A stretch of DNA of 49,810 nucleotides from Bacilli bacterium (GTDB lineage: Bacteria; Bacillota_I; Bacilli_A; RF39; UBA660): the NCBI GenBank assembly GCA_017541325.1, contig JAFXZI010000015.1, forward strand, positions 1 through 49,810, written 5' to 3'. Positions 31,219-39,224 of the stretch are shown in pieces. The notes under the pieces were generated by a model. It was not told the origin of the DNA, did not search any database, and saw nothing but the letters and a program-made list of their open reading frames with translations. The position numbers and the translations under genes are program-made. Position 1 is the stretch's first letter, and each line of letters begins with the position of its first letter.

Positions 31219-32679
31219 ATGATAGAATTAGAAGATCTACTTAGTAATGTACTCATTTATAACTGTAATGTTGCTGACTTAGCTAAGATTAGAAAGGCAT
31301 ATAAACTAGCTGAAGAATTACATAGAGGACAGTATAGACAGAGTGGAGAAGCATACATTTATCATCCGTTGAATGTTTCATATATCTTATCTGAAATGCA
31401 TGCAGATTGCGATACAATATGTGCAGGACTTTTACATGATACTTTAGAAGATTGTGATATTACAAAAGAAGAAATAGCAAGCGAATTTGGAGTAGATGTT
31501 GCTAATCTAGTAGATGGAGTTACTAAGATTAGTAGATTAAACTATTCTTCTAAAGAAGAACAAAACTTTGCTAATACAAGAAAAATAATATTAGGTATTA
31601 CTACTGATGTTCGTATAATTATTATTAAATTAGCAGATAGACTTCATAATATGAGAACATTACAATCTAAAAGTGAATTTAAGCAAAAAGAAAACGCTAT
31701 TGAAACAATGGAAATATTTGTACCAATCGCATATTATATAGGAGCTTATAAAATAAAAAGTGAATTAGAAGATTTATCTCTTCAATATTTAAAACCAGAT
31801 TCTTATAATAAGGTAAGAGAACAAAGAATAATTATTGAAAGAGATAGTCATGATTGTTTAGAAGAAATGCTTACACAAATTAGTACAATATTAAATGATA
31901 ACGATATTCCTAGTGATATTAAAATTAGAACAAAGAATATTTATGGTATTTATAAAGCATTATCTCAAGGTGGTAGAATGTCTGATATTCATGATTTACT
32001 TGCAATGAAAATAATAGTAGATAAAATATCTGAATGTTATCTAACACTAGGATTAGTTCATTCGAAATATAAACCTATAAACGAAAGATTTAAGGATTAT
32101 ATATGTAATCCTAAAACTAATATGTATCAATCTCTTCATACTAGTGTTTTTGGAGAAGATAATAGAATTGTTCAAACACAAATTAGAACTCATCAAATGG
32201 ATCAAATCGCGACTTTTGGATTAACTGCATATTGGGATTTAAATCAAGGTGATGCCAGAACTAGAATGCAAGAAGATTTAAGAGAAAAGTGTCAATTTTT
32301 TAATTCATTACTTGAAATAAGTAAAGTATTTGGTGATAATCAAGATTTTGTAAAACAGGTTAAAATAGAAGTATTCTCAAATAAAATATATGTATATACT
32401 ACTAATGGGCATACTATTGAACTACCAGTTGGATCTACTCCAATAGATTTTGCTTATTCTATTCATACTGATATAGGTAATACCATGGTAGCAGCTAAAG
32501 TAAATGGAGAATATGTACCAATTTCTACTAAATTACATACTAAAGATAGAGTAACAATTATTACAGATCCTACTTCATATGGTCCTAGAGAAGAATGGCT
32601 TAAGGATGTAAAAACTACCAAGGCTAAAAGAAAAATAAAAGAGTTTAGAAGAAACTTTACTGAAGAAACAGGTGCTTAG
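31219..32679 (+). CDS. Short Rel/SpoT-type (p)ppGpp protein: HD hydrolase, synthetase-like, TGS
   Basis: 486 residues from ATG 31219 (AAGAGGTGAT upstream). HD hydrolase domain with YHPLNV, LLHDTLED (HDxxED), GVTKIS and KLADRLHNMRTL, all intact. Synthetase-like domain with RTKNIYGIYKAL, DLLAMKIIVD and YKPINERFKDYICNPKTNMYQSLHT. However, the segment that normally reads VEVQIRT...AExGxAAHW reads VQTQIRT...ATFGLTAYW: the conserved Glu is Gln and the later Glu and His are lost. TGS domain at about 385-445. The usual zinc-finger and ACT domains are missing, so it is about 250 residues shorter than Rel. It may be mainly a (p)ppGpp hydrolase (inference). Confidence 0.88.
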   Translation: MIELEDLLSNVLIYNCNVADLAKIRKAYKLAEELHRGQYRQSGEAYIYHPLNVSYILSEMHADCDTICAGLLHDTLEDCDITKEEIASEFGVDVANLVDGVTKISRLNYSSKEEQNFANTRKIILGITTDVRIIIIKLADRLHNMRTLQSKSEFKQKENAIETMEIFVPIAYYIGAYKIKSELEDLSLQYLKPDSYNKVREQRIIIERDSHDCLEEMLTQISTILNDNDIPSDIKIRTKNIYGIYKALSQGGRMSDIHDLLAMKIIVDKISECYLTLGLVHSKYKPINERFKDYICNPKTNMYQSLHTSVFGEDNRIVQTQIRTHQMDQIATFGLTAYWDLNQGDARTRMQEDLREKCQFFNSLLEISKVFGDNQDFVKQVKIEVFSNKIYVYTTNGHTIELPVGSTPIDFAYSIHTDIGNTMVAAKVNGEYVPISTKLHTKDRVTIITDPTSYGPREEWLKDVKTTKAKRKIKEFRRNFTEETGA

Positions 32680-32682
32680 TAC

Positions 32683-32712
32683 TTTACTTATTTAATAATA
32701 ATATGTTAAAAT
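32683..32712 (+). promoter_or_regulatory. Promoter of tyrS T-box transcript
   Basis: TTTACT (32683-32688), 18-base spacer, TAAAAT (32707-32712), with TG at the extended -10 position. Confidence 0.55.
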
Positions 32713-32718
32713 TACTTA

Positions 32719-32925
32719 TATTGAGCTTTGATTAATAAGAAGTAATTTAATATTTTAATTTATAGAGAGTTCATAGTTGGTGGAAATGAATAATGAATAT
32801 TAAATGAAATACATATTATGAGTTCAAACGTTAGTTACGTTATAACTTTGAGTGCATGTATTTATACATGAATTAAGGTGGTACCACGAATATTTCGTCC
32901 TTATGACGATTATTCGTGTTTTTTA
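32719..32925 (+). promoter_or_regulatory. Tyrosine T-box riboswitch with terminator
   Basis: Canonical T-box sequence AAGGTGGTACCACG at 32875-32888; the bulge UGGU (32879-32882) complements ACCA of tRNA-Tyr. Stem I region starts with AGAGAG (32764-32769) and GGTGGAAA (32779-32786); on its 3' side GAAATACA carries a TAC Tyr specifier at 32810-32812. Terminator: CACGAATA (32885-32892) pairs with TATTCGTG (32911-32918), then T6. Uncharged tRNA-Tyr binding would favour readthrough into tyrS. An extra hairpin (ATTACTTAT / ATAAG-AGTAAT) lies at the very 5' end. Confidence 0.93.
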
Positions 32926-32942
32926 TTTAAGGAGGATAGAAT

Positions 32943-34175
32943 ATGAAATTTTATGATGAATTAGTTTGGAGAGGATTAATTAAAGACGTTGCAGGAGAAG
33001 ATATTGAAGATAAATTAAATAATGAAAAAGTAACTTTTTACTGGGGAACAGATCCAACTGCAGATTCTTTGCATTTAGGACATTATTCTAGTCTTATTAC
33101 TGCTAAGAGATTAGCTAAATATGGACATCATCCTATTCTTCTTTGTGGAGGAGCTACAGGATTAATTGGAGATCCTAGACCTACTGCTGAAAGAGAGATA
33201 ATTACTAAAGAGCAACTAAATAAGAATCTAGAAGGAATCAAAAAACAAGTAGAAGATATTTTTGATGGAAAAGCAGAAGTAGTAAATAACTATGATTGGT
33301 TTAGAGGATATGAATTTACTGATGTATTACGTGATGTAGGTAAATATATTACAGTTAACTATATGTTAGATAAAGATATTATTAGAAGAAGATTAGAAAC
33401 AGGTATTACTTTTGCTGAATTTGCTTACATGTTAATTCAAGGATATGATTTTTTATGGTTATATGAAAATAAAAATTGTATTATGCAAGTAGAAGGTTCA
33501 GATCAATGGGGTAATATTACAACAGGTATTGATTTAATTAAAAAGAAATTAGGAAAAGATGCATATGCATTTACTATGCCACTTGTTGTAGACAAATATG
33601 GTAATAAGTTTGGTAAGAGTGAAGGTAATGCTCTTTGGTTAGATGAAGAAAAAACATCTTCTTATGAGTTATATCAATACTTAATTAACGTAGATGATGA
33701 AGTAGTAGTAGATTACTTAAAGATATTTACTTTCTTATCAGTAGATGAAATACTTGAACTTGAAAAAAGTAATAAAGAACATCCAGAATTGCGTGAGGCT
33801 CATAAAGCGTTAGCTCGTGAAATAATTACTGATTTACATGGAGAGAATAGTTATAAAGAAGCTCTTAAAATATCTGAATCATTATTTAGTGGAGATATAA
33901 AGAATTTCACTGAAAAAGAAATAGAAGATGCTTTTAAAGGACTTGTACCATTTAAAATTAATGAAGATAGTAATATTCTAGATTTTCTTATAGCTGGTGG
34001 TATTTGTTCAAGTAAAAGAGAAGCACGTGAATTTGTTAGTGCTGGATCTATTACTTTAAACGGAGAAAAGATTACAGATTTAGATTTTACTATAACTAAA
34101 AATTCTTGTTTACATAATAAGTATTTAATAGTAAGAAGAGGTAAAAAGAAATATTATATAGGTATATATGAATAA
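32943..34175 (+). CDS. tyrS: Tyrosyl-tRNA synthetase
   Basis: Charges tRNA-Tyr. 410 residues. Class I signatures: TDPTADSLHLGHYSSL (HIGH-type HLGH at about 43-46) and KFGKS (KMSKS-type, in YGNKFGKSEGNA); tyrosine pocket motifs GGATGLIGDP and QGYDFLWLYE; C-terminal S4 RNA-binding domain from about 345 (DFLIAGGICSSKREAREFVSAG). AAGGAGGATAG ribosome-binding site. Regulated by the T-box upstream. Terminator overlaps the stop. Confidence 0.98.
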   Translation: MKFYDELVWRGLIKDVAGEDIEDKLNNEKVTFYWGTDPTADSLHLGHYSSLITAKRLAKYGHHPILLCGGATGLIGDPRPTAEREIITKEQLNKNLEGIKKQVEDIFDGKAEVVNNYDWFRGYEFTDVLRDVGKYITVNYMLDKDIIRRRLETGITFAEFAYMLIQGYDFLWLYENKNCIMQVEGSDQWGNITTGIDLIKKKLGKDAYAFTMPLVVDKYGNKFGKSEGNALWLDEEKTSSYELYQYLINVDDEVVVDYLKIFTFLSVDEILELEKSNKEHPELREAHKALAREIITDLHGENSYKEALKISESLFSGDIKNFTEKEIEDAFKGLVPFKINEDSNILDFLIAGGICSSKREAREFVSAGSITLNGEKITDLDFTITKNSCLHNKYLIVRRGKKKYYIGIYE

Positions 34176-34199
34176 GAAGTATAAAAATACTTCTTTTTA
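34175..34199 (+). terminator. Intrinsic terminator of tyrS
   Basis: AGAAGTAT (34175-34182) pairs with ATACTTCT (34187-34194), followed by T5. Confidence 0.8.
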
Positions 34200-34215
34200 T
34201 TTTGTAAAATACATA

Positions 34216-34229
34216 CGAACAAGTGTTCT
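34216..34229 (+). promoter_or_regulatory. LexA-type SOS box
   Basis: CGAACAAGTGTTCT matches the Gram-positive LexA (DinR) operator CGAAC-N4-GTTCG at all but the last position. It overlaps the -35 region of the polymerase promoter, so LexA binding would block RNA polymerase. Confidence 0.85.
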
Positions 34230-34245
34230 ATTTTTAATAATTTAA

Positions 34246-34254
34246 TGTTATAAT
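34246..34254 (+). promoter_or_regulatory. Extended -10 promoter of the polymerase-yolD operon
   Basis: TGTTATAAT, 17 bases before the ATG, with TTGGTGATG between. Confidence 0.65.
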
Positions 34255-34271
34255 TATCTTGGTGATGTGAT

Positions 34272-35765
34272 ATGGACAAAGTATATATGTGTATTGATTT
34301 AAAAAGCTTTTATGCATCAGTAGAATGTGTTGAAAGAGGTCTTGATCCATTAACAACTAATTTAGTTGTAGCTGATAAAACTCGAACAGAAAAAACTATA
34401 TGTTTAGCTGTATCACCATCTTTAAAACAATATGGTATTAGTGGTAGAAGTAGACTATATGAAGTAATAGAAAAAGTTAAAGAAATAAATATATTAAGGA
34501 GAAAAAATATTAAAACTAGTTTTAGTGGTAATTCTTATAATGATATTGCTTTAAAAAACGATCCTAATCTTAAAGTAGATTTTATAGTAGCCCCTCCTAG
34601 AATGAAATATTATATGAAATATAGTAATGACATATATAATATTTATTTAAAATATATTTCTCCTGATGATATATTAGTCTATTCAATAGATGAAGTATTT
34701 TGTGATATTACTAATTATTTAAAATTATATAAATTATCTAGTGAAGAATTAACTACTAAAATAATAAATGATGTATATAATACTACTGGAATAACTGCAA
34801 CTGCAGGAATAGGTACTAATATGTATTTAGCTAAAATAGCAATGGATATAGTTGCAAAACACTCAGAACCAAATGAAAATGGAGCTAGAATGGCCTTCCT
34901 TGATGAAATGTTATATCGTAAAGAATTATGGAATCATGAACCAATCACTGACTTTTGGAGAGTTGGTAGAGGAATAAGTTCTAGACTTGAAAAATATAAT
35001 ATAAAAACTATGGGAGATATTGCTAGAATTTCAATAAATGATGAGAACCTATTATATAAAATATTAGGAATAAATGCTGAAATTTTAATAGATCATGCTT
35101 GGGGATATGAACCATGTACTATTAAAGATGCCAAAAACTATAAACCAAAAGCGTCTTCATTATCATCTGGACAAGTTTTACATGTTCCATATAATTATCG
35201 TAAAGCTAGATTAATATTAAAAGAAATGACTGAATTACTTACTTTAGATTTAGTAGATAAGAATTTAGTTACAGATAAATTAGTTATTACTATAGGTTAT
35301 GATATAGAGAATTTAAAAAATAAAAATATAAGAGATAATTATTTTGGTGAAATAGTAAAAGATTTTTATGGTAGAAGTATTCCTAAACATAGTCATGGGA
35401 CAATTAATATTGATCATAAAACTTCATCTACTAAAGTAATTACTTCAAAAGTTTTGAAATTATATGATAATATTATTAATCCGGATTTATTAATTAGAAG
35501 AATAAATATAGTTGCATGTAATTTATCTAGTAATAATGAAAAAGAAAAAGTATTTAATCAATTTGATTTATTTAATAATCAAGATGAATTTGATATAAAT
35601 AAGAAAAAAGAACAAATAGAAGAAATGGAAGAACATAATCTACAAAAAGTAATTATAGAACTTAAAAATAAATATGGAAAAAATGCTATTTTAAGAGGGA
35701 TGAATTTAGAAGAAGGTGCAACTACAATAAGTAGAAATAAACAAGTAGGAGGACACAATGGATAA
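34272..35765 (+). CDS. Y-family DNA polymerase (UvrX/UmuC-like)
   Basis: Error-prone translesion polymerase of 497 residues. Catalytic acids: D9 in CIDLKSFYASVE and D140/E141 in YSIDEVF. Fingers/palm motif AGIGTNMYLAKIA, thumb HhH-like segment ITDFWRVGRGISSRLEKY, little-finger domain after about 290, and a beta-clamp-binding motif QFDLF near the C-terminus. The pairing with a YolD-like gene and the SOS box match the B. subtilis uvrX/yqjW-yolD operons, not dinB. Overlaps the yolD-like ORF by 8 bases. Confidence 0.95.
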   Translation: MDKVYMCIDLKSFYASVECVERGLDPLTTNLVVADKTRTEKTICLAVSPSLKQYGISGRSRLYEVIEKVKEINILRRKNIKTSFSGNSYNDIALKNDPNLKVDFIVAPPRMKYYMKYSNDIYNIYLKYISPDDILVYSIDEVFCDITNYLKLYKLSSEELTTKIINDVYNTTGITATAGIGTNMYLAKIAMDIVAKHSEPNENGARMAFLDEMLYRKELWNHEPITDFWRVGRGISSRLEKYNIKTMGDIARISINDENLLYKILGINAEILIDHAWGYEPCTIKDAKNYKPKASSLSSGQVLHVPYNYRKARLILKEMTELLTLDLVDKNLVTDKLVITIGYDIENLKNKNIRDNYFGEIVKDFYGRSIPKHSHGTINIDHKTSSTKVITSKVLKLYDNIINPDLLIRRINIVACNLSSNNEKEKVFNQFDLFNNQDEFDINKKKEQIEEMEEHNLQKVIIELKNKYGKNAILRGMNLEEGATTISRNKQVGGHNG

Positions 35766-36144
35766 ATATTTAGATATTATTAATTTAGAACATTATGAAC
35801 CTAGGTATCATAAAAGAATGAATATTGATAATAGAAGTGCTATTTTTGCTCCTTTCGCAGCTCTTTCTGGATATGAAGATAGTATTAATGAAACTGCAAG
35901 ATATGTAGAAAGTAAAATTATTCTTACAGATGAGAAGATTGAACAATTAAATAAAAAAATAAATGATTATAAAAATAAAATAATAAAAATAACATATTTT
36001 ATTAAAGATAAATATAAAGACGGTGGTATCTATGTATCTATTACTGATAAAATTAAAAAGATAGATTTAATTAATAAAGAAATTATATTATTTTCTAAAG
36101 AAACAATTAAAATAGAAGATATTTTAGATATAGATGTGTTATAA
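35758..36144 (+). CDS. YolD-like protein
   Basis: 128 residues. The YolD motif YHKRMNIDNRSAIFAPFAAL at about 18-37 is clear. Helical middle (about 45-80), then a beta-rich end (IKITYFIKDKYKDGGIYVSI). YolD-like proteins accompany Y-family polymerases in Gram-positive SOS operons and resemble the UmuD-type partner role. AGGAGG sits inside the polymerase gene. TGTTATAAT overlaps its stop (36137-36145), so the following genes may also have a separate promoter. Confidence 0.92.
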   Translation: MDKYLDIINLEHYEPRYHKRMNIDNRSAIFAPFAALSGYEDSINETARYVESKIILTDEKIEQLNKKINDYKNKIIKITYFIKDKYKDGGIYVSITDKIKKIDLINKEIILFSKETIKIEDILDIDVL

Positions 36145-36171
36145 TTGCTATAAGAGGATAGTGATTAATAA

Positions 36172-37077
36172 ATGCAATATTCTGATTTCACATTAGAACA
36201 ATTAATGGTAGATCCTAAATATCAAGATTTATGCAATAGATTTTTATCCTTATCTCCAGACGAAGAAACAACAAAAAAATTAGAATCCATCTTGTATGAA
36301 GGTGGGTATTTAAATTATAGTCCATCGGGAGATATAGGAAGAAATAATCCAGGTATTGATGCTGAAAGAAGAGTAGGACTTGCTTATTTATTATTAAATA
36401 ATCCAGATACCTTTGATCAATTAGTTGAAAATAATATTATATATTTTCATGGAACAAATGCTAATGCTCTTCCAGGAATATTAAAATATGGAATTAATAG
36501 CGTAGATAAATCAAATGAACAAGGTATCGAAGTTACTACTGGAGAAGAATGGTCAAGGATAAAAGGACAAAGAGCTTTTGTAAGCTTAACTGATGTGTTA
36601 GATGTTGCTGAAGGATATTCTTCCTTTAATCCAACAAAGAAAACAGAATTATCATTTCCAATAGTGCTTGGTACAACAAAAGAAGATGTAAAATCTAGTC
36701 ATTATACTCCAATTAGTTCAGCCGTTCCGGAAGTAGGAATTATGCATAACTTTCCTAGGGACAAAATAAGATGTGTTTTAGTACCATCTGATAAAGTGGA
36801 TATAGTAAAAAAGATGTCAGGAGATAGTATTTTAGTTTTAGCAGCCGATAATACAACAAGGAAATTCTATTATTTTAATGATTTAGGTGGAATAGAAATA
36901 TTTGAGGAAGAATATGAAGAATGGAAATCAAGACTTAACAATACTCCTACTGAAAACATATCTGATGTTAATGAATCAATATTTAGTAGATCAATATCAG
37001 ATGTAAAGAAAGTAATAGATAAAATAAAAGGACTTGTTAAAGGAGATGAAATGAGTCATGGACGAAGAATTGCTTGA
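36172..37077 (+). CDS. Putative ADP-ribosyltransferase-fold protein
   Basis: 301 residues. The core (about 88-215) has YFHGTNANALPGILKYGI with H93-G-T, a Tyr at 149 (AEGYSSFN) and a Glu at 187 (AVPEVGI) followed by IRCVLVPSDKV. Spacing and context resemble the H-Y-E arrangement of PARP-like/RNA 2'-phosphotransferase-like ART proteins, many of them toxins or NAD-dependent modifiers. Residues 1-85 are a helical N-terminal region (RRVGLAYLLLNNPDTFDQL), and 240-301 a charged tail. It follows the SOS-controlled polymerase-yolD pair by 27 bases and overlaps the next gene by 20, so an SOS-induced four-gene unit is possible. The fold call is from motifs only. Confidence 0.55.
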   Translation: MQYSDFTLEQLMVDPKYQDLCNRFLSLSPDEETTKKLESILYEGGYLNYSPSGDIGRNNPGIDAERRVGLAYLLLNNPDTFDQLVENNIIYFHGTNANALPGILKYGINSVDKSNEQGIEVTTGEEWSRIKGQRAFVSLTDVLDVAEGYSSFNPTKKTELSFPIVLGTTKEDVKSSHYTPISSAVPEVGIMHNFPRDKIRCVLVPSDKVDIVKKMSGDSILVLAADNTTRKFYYFNDLGGIEIFEEEYEEWKSRLNNTPTENISDVNESIFSRSISDVKKVIDKIKGLVKGDEMSHGRRIA

Positions 37078-37351
37078 TAAAGATGTTGCTAAAGAAGTTC
37101 TAATGATTTTACTTCATAGTGGTAACTATATCCAAGATAAGATGCCTGCTGATTTTTTGAAAAATTTAACCGATTTGGCAGCCGATTCAAATCTTGAAGT
37201 ACATTTAGATAAAAATAAAAGTTTAAAAGATCAAAATCTATCAAATGATGCATTAGATACGTTTGCATTATTATATTATTTATATGTTGCTAATGATTCT
37301 GAAAGAGATGAAATATTATCACATTGGGTAATAAATGATAATGAAGATTAA
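37058..37351 (+). CDS. Small acidic helical protein overlapping the ART-like gene
   Basis: 97 residues, frame-shifted relative to and overlapping the previous gene by 20 bases. Ribosome-binding site AAAGGAGATG at 37039-37048. Acidic, mostly helical (LDKDVAKEVLMILLHSGNYI ... ALDTFALLYYLYVANDSERDEI), no recognised domain. The overlap with a putative ART toxin-like gene and small size fit an immunity or partner protein, but that is conjecture; it could equally be a separate regulator. Confidence 0.6.
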   Translation: MDEELLDKDVAKEVLMILLHSGNYIQDKMPADFLKNLTDLAADSNLEVHLDKNKSLKDQNLSNDALDTFALLYYLYVANDSERDEILSHWVINDNED

Positions 37352-37371
37352 TAAAAAGAAAGGGTGATTAT

Positions 37372-38103
37372 ATGAAAAAGAATAGTATTTTAGTGATTTT
37401 ATTTGGTGTTTTATTAATTGTTTTTGGTTTCGTAAATCCTTTTAATTTAGGAGTTGAAGAAAAATCAAAAGATAGTAATGATGCCAAAAAAGATGTACAA
37501 CCAGTAGTACAAACAAAGAATTTTGATGGAGTGTATAAGAAAGATAATATAGTATTAAAAATATATACATTAGATAACAAGATAAAATATAATATATTAG
37601 CAAATGATAGTTATACAGCAAAAGGAGAAGCAGATATTACTGATGATACTGCAACTGCAACTATATTTGAAAAGAATTATACTTTTAAACTAAATGGTAA
37701 TAATATTACATTAGAAACAAATGATGCCGGATTTGATAGTGGAGAATATGTAAAAGAAAAAAATTATACAGCTAATGATTACTTTACTGATAACTATGGT
37801 GATCCTAAATTTGTAACTAGTGAGATAACTGGATTATATGAACAAGAAAATAATAAATTATATGTATATCAAATGGCTGATAATAAAATATCTTTCAAAG
37901 CAGAATTAATTAATAATAATACAGTAGTTGGAGAAGCAGAGTTAGATGCTAATGGAAATTATACAGTTACTATTCCTGAAAATACATATAGCCTAAAATA
38001 TGAAAACAAAAATATAACTTTAACATCTACAGATCCAACTTTTTCTGGTACTTATACTAAAAAACAACCGCTTACAGTTGAAGATATAATTAAAAAATTT
38101 TAA
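37372..38103 (+). CDS. Secreted or membrane-anchored protein with two beta-domain repeats
   Basis: 243 residues. N-terminal hydrophobic helix (about 5-24) acting as signal/anchor, a polar linker, then two similar domains of about 75 residues. Each has the pattern [FT]xGxY, K-L-x-[IV]-Y, a KxxYNxxAND/KAELINNN strand, GEA[DE][IL], [FI]xxNTY-like, and ends with GxY. They are at about 50-128 and 148-235. This looks like a duplication of one beta-sandwich module. No catalytic residues apparent. RBS AAAGGGTGAT. Terminator follows. Confidence 0.65.
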   Translation: MKKNSILVILFGVLLIVFGFVNPFNLGVEEKSKDSNDAKKDVQPVVQTKNFDGVYKKDNIVLKIYTLDNKIKYNILANDSYTAKGEADITDDTATATIFEKNYTFKLNGNNITLETNDAGFDSGEYVKEKNYTANDYFTDNYGDPKFVTSEITGLYEQENNKLYVYQMADNKISFKAELINNNTVVGEAELDANGNYTVTIPENTYSLKYENKNITLTSTDPTFSGTYTKKQPLTVEDIIKKF

Positions 38104-38109
38104 TTAATT

Positions 38110-38137
38110 AAAAAGTAGAGTAAAATCTACTTTTTTT
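38110..38137 (+). terminator. Intrinsic terminator after the repeat protein
   Basis: AAAAAGTAGA (38110-38119) pairs with TCTACTTTTT (38126-38135). TGTTATAAT at 38137-38145 right behind it is the next gene's extended -10. Confidence 0.8.
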
Positions 38138-38160
38138 GTTATAATAATTTTGGTGGTTTT

Positions 38161-39171
38161 ATGAAGCGAGTTAATAGAAAAGAAGTAATTAAACTTTTAA
38201 ATGATTTAAAAATAGATAAAAATAAATATATAGTTCTATCTTCTGGAGCTCTTGTTCTTCGTGGTATTTTAGATGATGCAGGAGACTTAGATTTAGCAGT
38301 TGATGAAGAAACATTTAATGAACTAAATAAGAAATATGATTTGATTAAAAGAGGGAGTAACTGGTACCGTTTAAATGATAGATATGAATTTGTAATAGAT
38401 GATTCTGTAAAATATGAAAATATTGATTCATTTAATGTACAAGATATTCATGAATATTTAGATTATTTAAATAGTAGTGATAGATTAAAAGATAAAGAAA
38501 GAATTCCTCTTGTAAAAGATTATATTAAAACATCTGATTTAGTAAATAAGACACTATTATATGTAGAAGAGTTCTTCTCTAACGATTTTAGTGGACATGA
38601 TTTTTATCATACATTACGTGTATATAATTTAGCTAGAAACATCTCATATAATATAGAATGTGATAGAGAATTAGTTTACCTTGCTTCTTTATTGCATGAT
38701 GTAGATGATTATAAATTAGTAGGAAAACAAGAAGAAAGATTTATTAATGCTAAAACATTCTTGAAGAAAAATAATTATCCACAAGATAGAATTGATATGA
38801 TTTGTCATATTATTTCTCAAGTTTCTTTTAAAGGCAGTGATTCTGTAACTCCTGATACTATAGAAGGAAAAATAGTTCAAGATGCTGATCGCTTGGATGC
38901 TCTTGGTGCAATTGGAATTGCTAGAACTTTTGCTTTTGGGGGTAATCATAATTCTCCTATGCATATTCCTGGGACAAAATTTAATTTTAATATGAATTCT
39001 GATGAATACTATAATACAACTAGAACTTCAATTAATCATTTTTATGAAAAATTATTATTACTTAAAGATATGATGAATACTGATGAAGCAAAAAGAATTG
39101 CTCTACATCGTCATAAATATATGGAGAAATACTTAGAAGAATTTTATAAAGAATGGGATGGATTGTTATAG
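38161..39171 (+). CDS. Nucleotidyltransferase-like domain fused to an HD phosphohydrolase
   Basis: 336 residues. Residues about 1-110 have a nucleotidyltransferase-like start (SSGALVLRGI ... GDLDLAVD with the DxD-type acids), then YEFVIDD and IHEYLDY as in uncharacterised NTases for small substrates. From about 140 there is an HD domain of the YpgQ/YedJ type: GHDFYHTLRVYNLA, SLLHDVDDYK, QDADRLDALGAIGIARTFAFGG. YpgQ hydrolyses nucleoside triphosphates, with release of pyrophosphate, in a metal-dependent way. I know both halves separately but not as a usual fusion. Own promoter with start after GGTGG. Confidence 0.82.
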   Translation: MKRVNRKEVIKLLNDLKIDKNKYIVLSSGALVLRGILDDAGDLDLAVDEETFNELNKKYDLIKRGSNWYRLNDRYEFVIDDSVKYENIDSFNVQDIHEYLDYLNSSDRLKDKERIPLVKDYIKTSDLVNKTLLYVEEFFSNDFSGHDFYHTLRVYNLARNISYNIECDRELVYLASLLHDVDDYKLVGKQEERFINAKTFLKKNNYPQDRIDMICHIISQVSFKGSDSVTPDTIEGKIVQDADRLDALGAIGIARTFAFGGNHNSPMHIPGTKFNFNMNSDEYYNTTRTSINHFYEKLLLLKDMMNTDEAKRIALHRHKYMEKYLEEFYKEWDGLL

Positions 39172-39224
39172 AATTCTTCACATCTATTTGAAAAGATGAT
39201 AAAATAATTATTGGAGTGATCAAA

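Noticed and set aside
34272-35765. DinB (Pol IV)
   Set aside because: The YolD partner, SOS box and length near 500 residues fit the UvrX/UmuC-like branch better.
36172-37077. Restriction or type IV nuclease linked to the SOS operon
   Set aside because: No nuclease motif (PD-ExK, HNH, GIY-YIG) was found; the FHGT motif supports an ART-like fold instead.
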